A stretch of 64,000 nucleotides of DNA from Coniochaeta sp. PMI_546 (lineage: Eukaryota > Ascomycota > Sordariomycetes > Coniochaetales > Coniochaetaceae), in the NCBI GenBank assembly GCA_021432605.1, contig MU271145.1:2542001-2606000 (forward strand), written 5' to 3'. Numbering within the stretch: the stretch's first letter is position 1; every line of letters begins with the position of its first letter. This document shows, piece by piece, positions 1-10,197 of this stretch. A program made the position numbers and the translations under genes. The notes under the pieces were generated by a model that was given only the letters and a program-made list of their open reading frames with translations, was not told where the DNA came from and ran no database searches.

Positions 1-1162
1 GTTAGCAAAGGGAGCGCGGGCCCATGGACGACGACTGCCACCAACGGGAACACATCTGCGTTCTGCGCAGTCCAAGGAAGTATTTTGGCATAGTAGACAC
101 CTCCTCGCAGCCCTTTCAGACTGGCAATGTGGTCCAGACCTCGCCGCCCGATCGCGTGTACCTCCAGGCCTCCTTCGTAGCCCGCCAGGGCCACGTTGCC
201 CTTTCCAGGGGCGTGGTCGACGTTCAGACACGAGAGGGTATCGAACCCGAAGTAGTACCCGCGCTCGCCTGCCTTCAAGCCTGACTGCGGTTGAATATCG
301 AAGTTGTCGATATTCGTGACGCCATAGAAGTGCGCCTGCGGCTGATATGGCAGTGGTGGATTTGGACTACCCCGCTGCTGGGCGAAATGAGATTGCATCG
401 AGCTCCTTCTGGCAGCCGCGGCCGCCGAGCTGCCGGTTCTCGTGTGTAGGTCCGGGGGCGAGAAGCGAGTCTCGGACTGATAACTCAGGGGATGTCTGCC
501 AAGCATGTTTGGCGGTGAGGCGGCAGCAGGAGACGCGCCAAACGATGGATGAAAATTCGCGGGTCGCGGCGAAGACCAGCCGGATGGTGGCCTCGGATCC
601 TCATATGATGAGGGCTGCGTAGGGGGGGAGTCCCCCATTAGACTTATAAGGTTTCCTGGGGAGCCTGCCATTCCAGCTGGGGCTCCTTTGGTCCAGTCCT
701 TCATGCTAGGCGATGCACTCGTTGCAAAGGAGGTTGTGGAGACAGCATCCAGCAGAGGAGATGCGCGTGATGGGCCATTCGAGGAGGGATATGAAGGCTT
801 CAGATCGGGAGACTGGAATGATGGAGGAGGCGAGGGGACAGGAGAAGGACCCCGAGGGCTGTCCTTTGGGCTTTCCCTGTCGTTGCTTCGGGTTTGTCAG
901 TAAGTTTGGGAGCTTTGAGGAGGGAGATTGGTGATAACATACGTGAATTTGGGCGCATGCTTTGTCACCTCAGCCGCGACCCTTCCTTCTTTGCCATTCT
1001 TCTTGTCCTTCTTCGAGGCTGCCGCAGCGAGAGTCAGCAATGCCTTTCAGGTGAATTGGGTTCCAGCATTCGAAATGATCGGCTGCTTCACTGCGGAAAG
1101 TAGCTCCGCTCGCTTGCAAGTAAAGCTAGTTGCAAAGGAACTTGAAGCTACTTACAGGGCAT
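1..1162 (-). CDS. Unknown fungal protein, N-terminal part (partial at window edge)
   Basis: I rebuilt this as exons 1156-1162, 943-1018 and 1-876, continuing beyond position 1. The first exon is only seven bases (ATG CCC T). Introns 1019-1155 (GTAAGT, branch TTGCTGACT) and 877-942 (GTATGT, branch CTTACTGAC) keep one frame throughout. The protein starts MPSSKKDKKNGKEG and then has a basic segment with EVTKHAPKF. A long Ser/Pro-rich disordered region follows, to about residue 215. A folded segment then begins, with GYYFGFDTL, GYEGGLEVHAIGRRGL and LRGGVYYAKILPW, which looks like the first blades of a beta-propeller. I do not recognise a named family; similar conserved fungal proteins are usually left as hypothetical. 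The segments read as real coding sequence, but the function is unknown. Confidence 0.7.
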
Positions 1163-3186
1163 GAATGACCCTGAGGAGAATAGGGGGCAGTTTCCTGCCC
1201 AGGCTCAGCCAGGGACAGTGCTGTTAGAAGAGAGTAGTGCTTATCGTGGGGTATAGCAGAACCTAAGGAGCAAGTTGAGAGTCGAGAAGAGGTGGCCGCA
1301 GATCTGTGGTAACCTGAAAGGTAACCTCAGCCGAAAGAAGTATCGCGTATCGACGTGAAGTGTCACGACTGAGCAGTTAGACTGAGCGACTGGTGACAGG
1401 TACGGGAGCAAGAGCTGTAGGTCACGGTACACAGCCGATAGATGATGCAAGAGGAACGAAATCGACGTAGCCGAAGGTTGGAGGACTCAAATAAGAGAGC
1501 CGGGATCTAAGAACAGGCGCAGCCGTGAGATTGAACGAGTCGTAATTGAGGGCAGCTTGAAACGTGATGGCCTAGACTCTAGAGAAGGAGAACAAGGGGA
1601 CTATAGCGCGAGATTACAGGAGAGTCGTTGCAAAGAGAAAGAAACACAGTGTCATAGGGGTATTAGTCAAGGCAGACAGAAGTGTGAAAAGGGCGTGAAT
1701 GTCGACAAGTGAGAGGGAATGACACGATGGGTGCTGTGCTGTTTTGGAAGAGGCGTGGGAGTCAAGAGATGCGTCGGACGTGACTCGAAGCCAGGACCGC
1801 GGTGACAAGCAAGAAGACCCTCTGACTGAGGGGAATGGGATCCGGATAAGACACGCAATGGCGGGGGGAACCCTTGTTGCTTGATAAAGGGAGCGGGTCC
1901 CGGGAAGCGCTGCAAGGAGTGCAGGGAGGGGTAGTCTAGTGTAGTAGGTCTGCTATATACCTCTACAGTACAGTACTGTTAAGGTACGTACAGTAGCAAA
2001 GCCACAGCGGTCCAGTCAGACAAGCTACTGTGCTACACGTAGGCTAGCGCGCAGTGTGTGGGCACGTTCCTGAGTGGCAGGCGCTGGCTGGGCTGCTAGT
2101 CCCTCCAGACTGAGGAGTGGATTCACGCAACCTTCATAGGTATGCAATCAACAACGAGCTCAACATTCAATAATGGAAGCGCGTCTTCCATGCTGACATC
2201 TCTCTGGTGTACCAGAGTAGAGTCTATTCTCAGTGATGCCCTGCGATAAGCGCATCGATAAGGTCCTTAGCTGATGCTTACCTGGATCTAGCCGACGCCT
2301 TGGCTTACGGAACGAGCCACTGGAACCAATTGAGCAATTGAGCTCGCTCCTCTCCAGTTTCTATGTAGCAGCCAAGTGAAAAGGGCTCTTTCTCAGGGAA
2401 GTGCTTCATAACTTGAGTCCGTCTCGGCTTCCTGAGCTGCTGTGGCTGAGTGTGACATGGCCAGTATCGAAAACGACTTCCATCACACGTCATCCCACGG
2501 CCAGAGAGCTGGAATAAGATACCTGTTACAGTGTAACCTGGAAAGTCATGCTGTCAAAACACAAGGAGGAATGAATCCATGCTACGCTATTTGCTGACCC
2601 CTCCAAGGTTGTTCCCTTTCCCCCTCATGTTTGGGGGTCATGTGGCTTGTGCCGAAGGGGTCCCGGTACCGGTATGACGATGTATGATATCGCCGCTAAG
2701 AGTCAACCGGCCAAGCTTTGGAGAGAGATTGATACCTTGGTCATTCATGTTTTTCCCTCTTCCATACGTGCGTACATGTCTTGGAAAGATGACACCGGTC
2801 TAGCTGGAAAAGAAGACTGTTCCGTTTCCCATGTCTTCAAATGTTTTGCGACGGGTGGTAGCCTGGACCAAGCTGATCCAGTACGTACCTGTACCTACCT
2901 ACCATAGTACAAACTCCGGTAGGGCAGATATACTTTCTGAATCGAGGGGCTAAATGACGGACCGCCTTGGCGTGGCGGACAGGGTCTGCTGATAAGGATC
3001 ACGCGCGATAAAGCCCAAAAGCATCGATGAGCAGCCTGGAAAATGCTGACGTACTTGGATTCCCATGAATCCATCCGACCAAGAAATCCCAATTGATGAC
3101 ATCTAAGACAGTCCATCTGGGTCTACGTGTAGACATGAGGTATACAACTTTGGATCTGACTCTTTCCGGAATCCGGATACAGCCCT
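1163..3186. other. Intergenic, no gene seen
   Basis: Two kilobases between the upstream end of the first gene and the stop of the SnoaL-like gene. The open frames here are short, overlap one another on both strands and have no domain-like content. Around 1960-2000 and 2880-2910 there are GTAC-rich words, such as a small palindrome acagtactgt near 1967. The left part should hold the promoter of the first gene. Confidence 0.5.
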
Positions 3187-3759
3187 TCATGACGATGTTG
3201 ACCGCTGGCCCCCAAAATAGACCTCGTAATGGGCGAGCTTGTAGATGCCGTCTTCCTTCTTGAGCTGCCCGTAGGCCGACCAGTCGCGCTCTTTGAACAA
3301 GCTGCTATGACCATCGACTACTGTTATAGTCTCTGCTTCAATCTTGACGGAACCGAACGCCGCAAATCCCAGGTCGTCCTCCGGCCAGTCTGGGAATTTG
3401 GCGGGGATAACTCTAGTTACCGCGTGCTCGCGCGTCTTTACGCCGTTCCACATTGTCGCGCGTAGGTCTTTGAGCGCTGTATACAGTGGGCAGGGGACGA
3501 TCAGCTCGTCTTCAGTGCTTGCGAGGTTTGTAAGAGTGTGTGCCTTACCAATCTGGTCGGGAGTCGACGGACTATCGCCAATCTTTACGACGGCGTCTTC
3601 GGTGAAGAGCTTCACCCATTGCTCAATGTCGCCTGTGACGTCGGACACACGGTAGAAGGTCGAGATGAACTGCTCCAAGGGTTTGAGATTGGGTTTCCCT
3701 TCCCAAGTGATCGGGTACATTGGCAGATTGCCTTTGCTGCGCGTTTGGGACGATGCCAT
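3187..3759 (-). CDS. SnoaL-like / NTF2-fold protein
   Basis: Single exon, 190 residues, starting at MASSQTRSKG. The open frame continues about 30 codons upstream, but those residues look like leader sequence. The protein resembles the SnoaL/NTF2-like superfamily: an N-terminal helix (PLEQFISTFYRVSD), a segment with WVKLFTEDAVVKIGD, and beta strands ending in YKLAHYEVYFGG. This small cone-shaped fold is used by polyketide cyclases, dehydratases and many proteins with no known reaction. I see no conserved catalytic pair that would pin down an activity. No biosynthetic genes lie beside it, so the neighbourhood gives no help. The family is likely; the function is unknown. Confidence 0.65.
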   Translation of the reverse strand: MASSQTRSKGNLPMYPITWEGKPNLKPLEQFISTFYRVSDVTGDIEQWVKLFTEDAVVKIGDSPSTPDQIGKAHTLTNLASTEDELIVPCPLYTALKDLRATMWNGVKTREHAVTRVIPAKFPDWPEDDLGFAAFGSVKIEAETITVVDGHSSLFKERDWSAYGQLKKEDGIYKLAHYEVYFGGQRSTSS

Positions 3760-4261
3760 CCTCGTCTGATATACTATGTTGATGGTTGCGACGAGAGATT
3801 TTGAGTTGTCTTGCACGTATGTGTCCTGGAGGTGGGCCAGTACTTGAACGCTCAAGCTGATTCAAGGAGAGATGGAGGTAACACGTAACTGTGCAGTCGT
3901 GAGACACCGGTTGACTGCCTTACGATCGTCTTTTTTGCGTTGTATGTGTCGATCACCCTTTTGTATTAGCATGTTGTCTACATAACTGTGCATTTACCGG
4001 CCGCAGCTTGATTCATATCTCTGTGCAGAAAGAGCAGACAAGCTGGTCGTGAACTCGAAATACCAACCTGCACCTTCCAGACGGACGGACGTACTGACGT
4101 ACTGACGAGTTGATTGCCGATATGATAATCGATGATAATCAAAAGCTTCCATAGCCAAAGCACATGTAACGTCTAACATCTAACGCTATAAGAACCATAA
4201 CTGAACTCCATATTCTTCATCATATCTTTCTACTCATCATCATCCCAGGTTTCGTGCACAA
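3760..4261. other. Intergenic: promoter of SnoaL-like gene and 3' flank of TBC gene
   Basis: About 500 bases with no gene. Both neighbours are on the minus strand, so this should contain the promoter of the SnoaL-like gene and the 3' end of the TBC-domain gene. A short tandem of gacgtact units lies near 4090-4105. Confidence 0.4.
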
Positions 4262-6747
4262 TCACTTCCCAATCGTCTTCAACCCAAAGATCTCCCCGTT
4301 CCTGACCCCTTCGCCCTCACTCTCGCTCGAGACCACCTCACCGAACAGGAACGCGTTCTTGTTATTCCGCCTCCCCGAAGAGGGGCGCTTCTTGTGTCCC
4401 TGTCCCTGGATACTACTACCGTTGGAGGGAGAGGGGTTGGAGGACGACGAATAGGGGGAGAGCGGAGACGACGATTGCGTGCCGTCGGGCTCCAGCATCC
4501 AGGAGAAGGAGGACTGGGCTATTGTTGAGCGGCTGGGGACTGGGGCTGGGCGGCGTTGGGGTGGGAGCCTGGAAGTGGCTGGGGTGCTCGATGGGAGATC
4601 TGGGTCGGGTTGGGGTGGTGGAGAGGTCGTGGTGGGTATTGCGGACGGGTTGGGCTGCGGCTCGGGTTGGGGTTCGGGGATGTCCGTGTCCATTTTGTCC
4701 GGGTTATCGTCTGGGCGAGGGTCTAGTTTAAAACGTTTTTGTACACCGGAAAGAGGGGTGGTTCGATCCGGAAGGGAGTTTGACGGCGGCGGGGATGTTG
4801 GTCCGTCTTGCACCATGGAATCCGGAGATGAGAGGGTTGATCTGACGGTCTCCACTGCGGACGAAGTCATCACCACTGGTGTGGTGTCTAGTGCCACGGT
4901 AGGCCGCCTAGTTTCTCTAGACGAGGAAATTGAGAGGGTGTTGATGGCCGGCATCTCTTCCTCGGGCAGGTCAAGAGTCGAGTCTTCCAGGTGGACTTTG
5001 ACAAACTGTATCTTTGCGGCAGCCACTTCGACAGCCTCAATACATTTTTCCTTGTCACCATCTAGCTTCGAGGTCGCCAAGCCTCTAAGGTTGGTGAGGG
5101 TCTCGTCCAGCATTGTGGCAAGCTGGCGATTCCTCCGCTCCAGCAGCGCTACTGCAAACGTGGGTTGCCTCAGGCTGTCGTCGGTAAACGGATCTCGTGG
5201 TGTGGACCTCCCTGGCGTCCTCGCCTCCTGGAAACCCTGCACGTTACGCCGGATTTCGCCCACCGCATCGCGAACGGCCTGGTTGATACCCAGCTTCTCG
5301 CCGCGCTCGATCACCCCTTTGGCTGCTCCTTGAAACAGTGCTTCGACGCCGCCGGGGGTTTGGAGGAACTTGGCGGGTGTTGCTAGCGGTGACCTCGCGC
5401 CGAGAGTGCGTTGTCTGAGGTGGAGGCCTAAAGAGGACGGTGTAGAAGGACGCGGTTCACTTGTCGGCGGCGGTGTCGTTGTAGATGTTGGCGCCTTGCC
5501 GGTGTATTTTAGTATGAGTGTTGAACCCCCAGTCGGGTTCAAATGACCCTTGAGATAAATGGCATCGTCAACAAAGGTGTGAGGTCCGTGTGGGGGCTCT
5601 GGGGCAGGGTATCTAAGGAGAAGCTGTAATGCAACAGTGTAGTCTGCCTCCAACACTGCGCATCGATGTTAGCATATGATCGAAAGACGCCTCAAAGAAC
5701 ACTTACACGTCCAGCGTATCCGGAGGAGCATAGCTGCGCAGATCAAGTCTATAAGGTCTAGCGTCGGATCAAACGCAAATATGGTGTCCCAAAGCTCCAG
5801 GAGCTGTTCATGGGGAAATTCTCGGCCAAAAAGTAGACGGACCCAGCGGCTGCACTGCTGTTAGCAGGGAAATTCAGGTTCAGGGGTGAGTGCCTCGTAC
5901 ATTAAGAATATCTGCGGTAGTATCTCAATATTCTTCAAATGAGTGGCCAGCTCCGGGTCGATCTTCATAAGCACGACTTCGTGTATATATCTACTCTTTT
6001 CGACAATGGCGCTCTGGTCTGCCGCGGGGCCGTTCGGGTCGCCAAGTTCATAGAACGAGCCCGCTCGCTCCATGATTTTGGAGAATAGTGCGTAGGCATC
6101 GTGTTCGACGTAATTAGAGTCTAGCATATCGGCCATGGTGTGGTCCGCATTATGGCCGGCAATGGTGCGGTCCACAGCATCCTGGTCGACGACAAAGATT
6201 ATGGGAGCCAACAGCTCGTGCATGCCTTGACGGTAACCACCGGCAGTCGGATTTAACTTGCAGTAGATGAATAGAACATCGAGGATCATGGTCTGTATCC
6301 TCTCCTCGTGATAAAATGGCTCGTCTGGCAGTCTTTGAACATCCTGCAGTATCTCGGCTCGTGTAAGCTCGTCTCTTCGCACGGTGTCCCACGGCGAGTC
6401 TGGATCGTCGGCCAGAGGATCGTATGGGAGGTCGTTCAGCTGCTCTGGATGCTTGATGTACCTGAGGTGCTGGTCGCGGGAGGAGCTGTATCGGTTCCTC
6501 GCTTTGAGCAGTACTTGTGACCAGTCCGAGGAGACGTCGCCCTGGAACAGGAGGAATGTCTTCCAGCATACGGACCGACATCCTGCGACACATGGACTCC
6601 TCGGACCGTTGAACTTGACTGCTCTCTGTAGGTCCGTGAAGTTGGAGCTGTGCTTCAATGTCTCTTGCCATCTCGTCCTATCGCGGAGTTAGCAGCTGGT
6701 CAACTCATGGGTGGTGAGTCTTACCTCGTCTCTGCCAAGTCCCTCAT
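4262..6747 (-). CDS. TBC1D5-like Rab GTPase-activating protein
   Basis: Exons 6725-6747, 5901-6677, 5707-5849 and 4262-5655 give 778 residues. Introns are 47, 51 and 51 nt; the second has a GTACGA donor. The TBC domain fills the first half. The arginine finger is R123 in EILQDVQR and the glutamine finger is Q158 in GYRQGM, so the dual-finger GAP mechanism looks intact. GYRQGMHELLAPI and YVEHDAYALFSKIMERA closely resemble human TBC1D5. Joining exons 2 and 3 restores IFLIRWVRLLFGREF, which supports the splice. After about residue 370 the chain is Pro/Ser-rich and disordered, with one helical stretch (RRNRQLATMLDETLTNLRGL). TBC1D5 acts on Rab7 at endosomes with retromer; the fungal role is inferred. 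It is transcribed divergently from a gene rich in clathrin/adaptor motifs. Confidence 0.9.
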
Positions 6748-7150
6748 GATGACGATTGTTGAGATGGCGCGAGCTCACAGTCACAGACACTCTCCCGGTG
6801 CTTCATTTACTTTGTGATCTGCTGTGTGGGAATCCCAGCGTAGGCTCTCGTCTTATAAGGACGGCTGGAAAGTGTTTGAATGAGTGTTGCCGGAGTGATT
6901 GTGGGTCTCGACGTCTGAATAAGGACCTGGAAAGACCGTCGGATTCGATGTGAGGTGCCGATGAGGATCCCGGTTACCTGGAAGAAGTGGATCCAGAACG
7001 GGACCAGGGTCCGAGGGCCAGTCCGTCCCGGTCTGCACCAGTAGTACAGGTACCCCTAGCTGCACGCGCGTTAGGGCAGAGACCAGAGCACCTCACTCTA
7101 GGTTCAGAGAGTTTGCGACCGATCAGTCGGACGATAGTCTAATCTTCTGG

Positions 7151-7186
7151 TCGTCTCGTCGTCTCGTCGTCTCGTCGTCTCGTCGT
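7151..7186. repeat. Tandem repeat, unit tcgtctcg, about 4.5 copies
   Basis: Four exact copies of the 8-base unit tcgtctcg plus half a copy, seen directly. It lies in the divergent promoter region about 525 bases upstream of the plus-strand start codon. Confidence 0.95.
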
Positions 7187-7263
7187 GTGATCCTTCAATC
7201 ATTTGAATGTGTTTTTCCTAAATTGATCACTAGAGACTGTCTTGTGTTCACCGCGAAATCTTC

Positions 7264-7287
7264 TGTGTCGAGGTACCGCACTAACAT
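7264..7287 (+). repeat. 24-base dispersed repeat, copy 1
   Basis: The sequence tgtgtcgaggtac then c then gcactaacat matches positions 24476-24499 at 23 of 24 bases (the difference is c/t). Both copies lie in intergenic promoter regions and in the same orientation. Confidence 0.8.
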
Positions 7288-7710
7288 CTGCGTCATCCCT
7301 CCAACAGGTGTACGTACACTACCGGTACAGTGAGGTATTCATTACTGTGGTACTGTGGTATTCGCTGGCTGAAATCCCCTGTAACCCAAGGTTCCTGCAG
7401 GGCCATTTTTCAGCTTCCGGCTACCTTGTCCACCCAATTGCTGGAATAGTCTTCAGCTTCGAACTCCCGCAACGACAGCCTCGCTCACCACAAGCCTTCG
7501 AGGTCAGGGACAGCGGCGTTAAACAACCGTGACTCATGATAATCAAGGGTTGTGAAGCCGGGCAAGGTTCTGTTACCACTACATCACATTGCATCTTCAC
7601 CTCTGCCTCGTTGAGATGAAGCTGCTGTCGAGCTAACCCGGCAAATATCCCACATTTATCTTCGCCATATTATACATTCTGGCCTGACATTGTTTTACAA
7701 TAAATAAGAA

Positions 7711-9567
7711 ATGTCGGCGGATCTTTTTGCGCTCTTTGACGCTCCTGTCCAGGCGCCGGAGCAGCCACAGCAGAACGTGGCATCATCGGCTTCTCAGTTC
7801 TCGGCCCCTTCAACGGACCCCTTTTCATTCTTACAACCAGCTACAGCTCCAGCTTCAGCACACCCACAAGCCACTTATCAAGCTCAGGCTATACCTACAC
7901 AATGGCCATCTCGTCCACCACAGCAACCGGTAACCGGTGATATATGGGGTGGCCTGACCGGACAGAGTCAGCCTGCATCAACCGCGCCAGCTGCCGAGGA
8001 AGAAGACGATGGCTGGGGAGATTTCGAGACTCCTGCTCAAACGGCACCTCCGCCCGCACCGGCGAGTGTTGTCTCACCAGCTCGACCGACAACAAGGATT
8101 GTCCGCGCGCCTACTATAGACCTCATGACGAACAATCTCTTGAACCTTGATGCGTCACCACAAAAGCCGGAGAGATTCGGAACATTGACCGAAAGACCGT
8201 CATGGGAATCCTCGACAAGAGGAAGTACGGAGTCGAGACCGAAGAACGCCGATCCGAACGTTCTCTTCGACGCGGATGATTTCGATGAAGGGGCCCTACC
8301 TGATGAGGAAGACGACGACTTTGGTGACTTTGAGGCACCAGCACCAGCACCAGCACCAGTTCCACCGCCTACAGAGCCTTCTCTGGACTTACTGTCTACC
8401 AGCTTTGCTGCTACTCACCCCCCGCAAGCAAGGCAAGCATCCCCAAGCCATCTTCTCTCCGCCCTCAGTCTCAACGATGCATCGTCAATATATCCGCAAC
8501 CGCCAAGATCTCCATCGTTCCAAGAACGCAACCCGTTCCCCGGATTAGGACTGAAGACACCTGTCAGCGACGAGTTCCCAAAGCAGGCGAAACCCAGATC
8601 TCCGTCTCCGATCACAGCATGGCCAACGTTCGAGAAGGACGACTCGACCGAGGCGACGGCCGAGAAGAACAGTTTCGAAGCCGAGTGGGGTGCCTTTGAC
8701 GATCAACCCCCAAAGGCAGCGGTACAACCCCAGGAACCAAAACCAACCACCACCAGATCGTCCAAAAACCCAACCACCGAAACCTCGGCGCCCAATTCCG
8801 ACTGGGCCTGGGACGACTGGAGCAACCCAACCCCGCCCCCCTCATCCCAGCCCGCAAACCCAGCCCGAACCGCCTCCTCCCCCCAGCCAGGACCACCACC
8901 AACCAACATCCCACCCCCCTCAGTCCTCCTCTCCATCTTCCCCTCCCTCCTAAGCACCGCCCCAACCACCCTCTTCAAACCCACCGCCTCCGCCCCGCCC
9001 GCAGTCAAGGACCGCATCCACTCCTCCCCAGCCACCCAGGCCTTCCTCCGCGGCTACCTGGCCCTAGCCACCGTCGCCGCCCGCCTGATCGCCGGCCGCC
9101 GCCTGCGCTGGCACCGCGACAGGTTCCTCTCCCAGTCCATGACCATCTCCGCCGCCACTGGCGGAGGCAAGGGCGGCGGCATGAAGCTGGCGGGCATCGA
9201 CAGGTCGCAGTCCGCGCGCGAGGACCGCGAGGCCGCCGACGTGGTGGCGGCGTGGAGGGGGGTGGTGGGGCGGCTCAGGACGGCGGTGGCGGCTGCCAAT
9301 GCCGCGGCGGCGGCGAAGGGCGGTGTGCTCGGTGGGCGGCCGCTGAAGGTGCCCGAGCTGGCGGAGGTGATGAGGGTGGAGACCGTGAAGGGGGCGCTGA
9401 CGGCGCCCAGGGCTTGTGTGGTCTGTGGGCTGAGGAGGGACGAGAGGGTGGCCAAGGTCGACTTTGAGGTTGAGGATAGCTTTGGGGAGTGGTGGGTTGA
9501 GTTCTGGGGACATAGGGAGTGTAGGAATTTCTGGCTTGAGCATGAGGTTGCTTTGCGGTCGCGGTAG
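7711..9567 (+). CDS. Putative clathrin/adaptor accessory protein (often labelled ppk6-like)
   Basis: Single exon, 618 residues, starting MSADLFALFD. Most of the chain is disordered and rich in Pro, Ala and Ser. It carries short motifs known from clathrin-coat partners: a DPF (36-38), a perfect clathrin box LLNLD (143-147), WGDF in an acidic stretch (102-105) and FGDF in DDDFGDFE (204-207). The last two fit the GGA/AP-1 ear motif. A further WGAFDD lies near 327. The last about 160 residues look folded: a helical segment, then CVVC (569-572) and HREC (601-604), a possible zinc site. No kinase subdomain is present, although I recall fungal homologues labelled Ser/Thr kinase ppk6. Aftiphilin is the closest functional analogue. 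The motifs are seen; the role is inferred. Confidence 0.7.
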   Translation: MSADLFALFDAPVQAPEQPQQNVASSASQFSAPSTDPFSFLQPATAPASAHPQATYQAQAIPTQWPSRPPQQPVTGDIWGGLTGQSQPASTAPAAEEEDDGWGDFETPAQTAPPPAPASVVSPARPTTRIVRAPTIDLMTNNLLNLDASPQKPERFGTLTERPSWESSTRGSTESRPKNADPNVLFDADDFDEGALPDEEDDDFGDFEAPAPAPAPVPPPTEPSLDLLSTSFAATHPPQARQASPSHLLSALSLNDASSIYPQPPRSPSFQERNPFPGLGLKTPVSDEFPKQAKPRSPSPITAWPTFEKDDSTEATAEKNSFEAEWGAFDDQPPKAAVQPQEPKPTTTRSSKNPTTETSAPNSDWAWDDWSNPTPPPSSQPANPARTASSPQPGPPPTNIPPPSVLLSIFPSLLSTAPTTLFKPTASAPPAVKDRIHSSPATQAFLRGYLALATVAARLIAGRRLRWHRDRFLSQSMTISAATGGGKGGGMKLAGIDRSQSAREDREAADVVAAWRGVVGRLRTAVAAANAAAAAKGGVLGGRPLKVPELAEVMRVETVKGALTAPRACVVCGLRRDERVAKVDFEVEDSFGEWWVEFWGHRECRNFWLEHEVALRSR

Positions 9568-10197
9568 GGGGACAAGTGGAAGGTTGGAATACCAGAACAC
9601 GGGAGATAGCCAAGCTCCCCTGGCTGTGCTGTTTCGATTGCGAGGTCATATCCCAGGGCCCTTGTATTTCCGCTGGATAGGCAAGATCTCGGACGGGATT
9701 GGGGCGCAATAGATACATGTCTATTCAAGCTATTGTAGCATTGCTTGTCCATCATGTCTGTAATCGACCGTCACCGTCTGTTCATGCGTGGTCTGTCTTG
9801 GTATATACATTTCAGGAGGAATATAGACGTCTCGGTGCGCCAGAGTTCCATGCAATCCAATATCCCAAACCCCCCCTGTACCAATATCAACCGACCTGCT
9901 ACGGACTGTGAGCCCCCTCTCTGAATCGTCTCAAATTCAACGCTGTCTGTCCACTTTCGCACTTGATCTCAAGCGTTATGAGTTTGTTTTGCTTGAAAGA
10001 TCTTTCTGCCACTCCCCCCTCAAAATGACCTCCATCCAATGTCCCAAGCCATCTATGCGGGTATCACCACGCCAAACCAAGTACCTCTCAGAGCTCTAGC
10101 ACCTCTATTCCCCCATTTGTAGCCGAAACCACCGGTTCTGTCTCTCCATGCCATTGCCCCCACGTCATTCGCCTAGAATCAGACGTCCCATACTCAC
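9568..10197. other. Convergent intergenic region
   Basis: About 630 bases between two genes that end towards each other: the clathrin-motif gene (plus) and the PAS kinase gene (minus). It should hold both 3' untranslated regions. I see no further gene. Confidence 0.5.

Larger units (their letters stand above)
6748..7710. promoter_or_regulatory. Shared divergent intergenic region
   Basis: This 963-base spacer separates the start codons of the TBC-domain gene (minus) and the clathrin-motif gene (plus), so it must hold both promoters. It contains a short tandem array (7151-7186) and one copy of a 24-base sequence repeated at 24476-24499. I could not identify a specific transcription factor site with confidence. 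Confidence 0.5.

Noticed and set aside
4479-5333. 284-codon plus-strand frame
   Set aside because: Antisense shadow of the TBC1D5-like gene's last exon.
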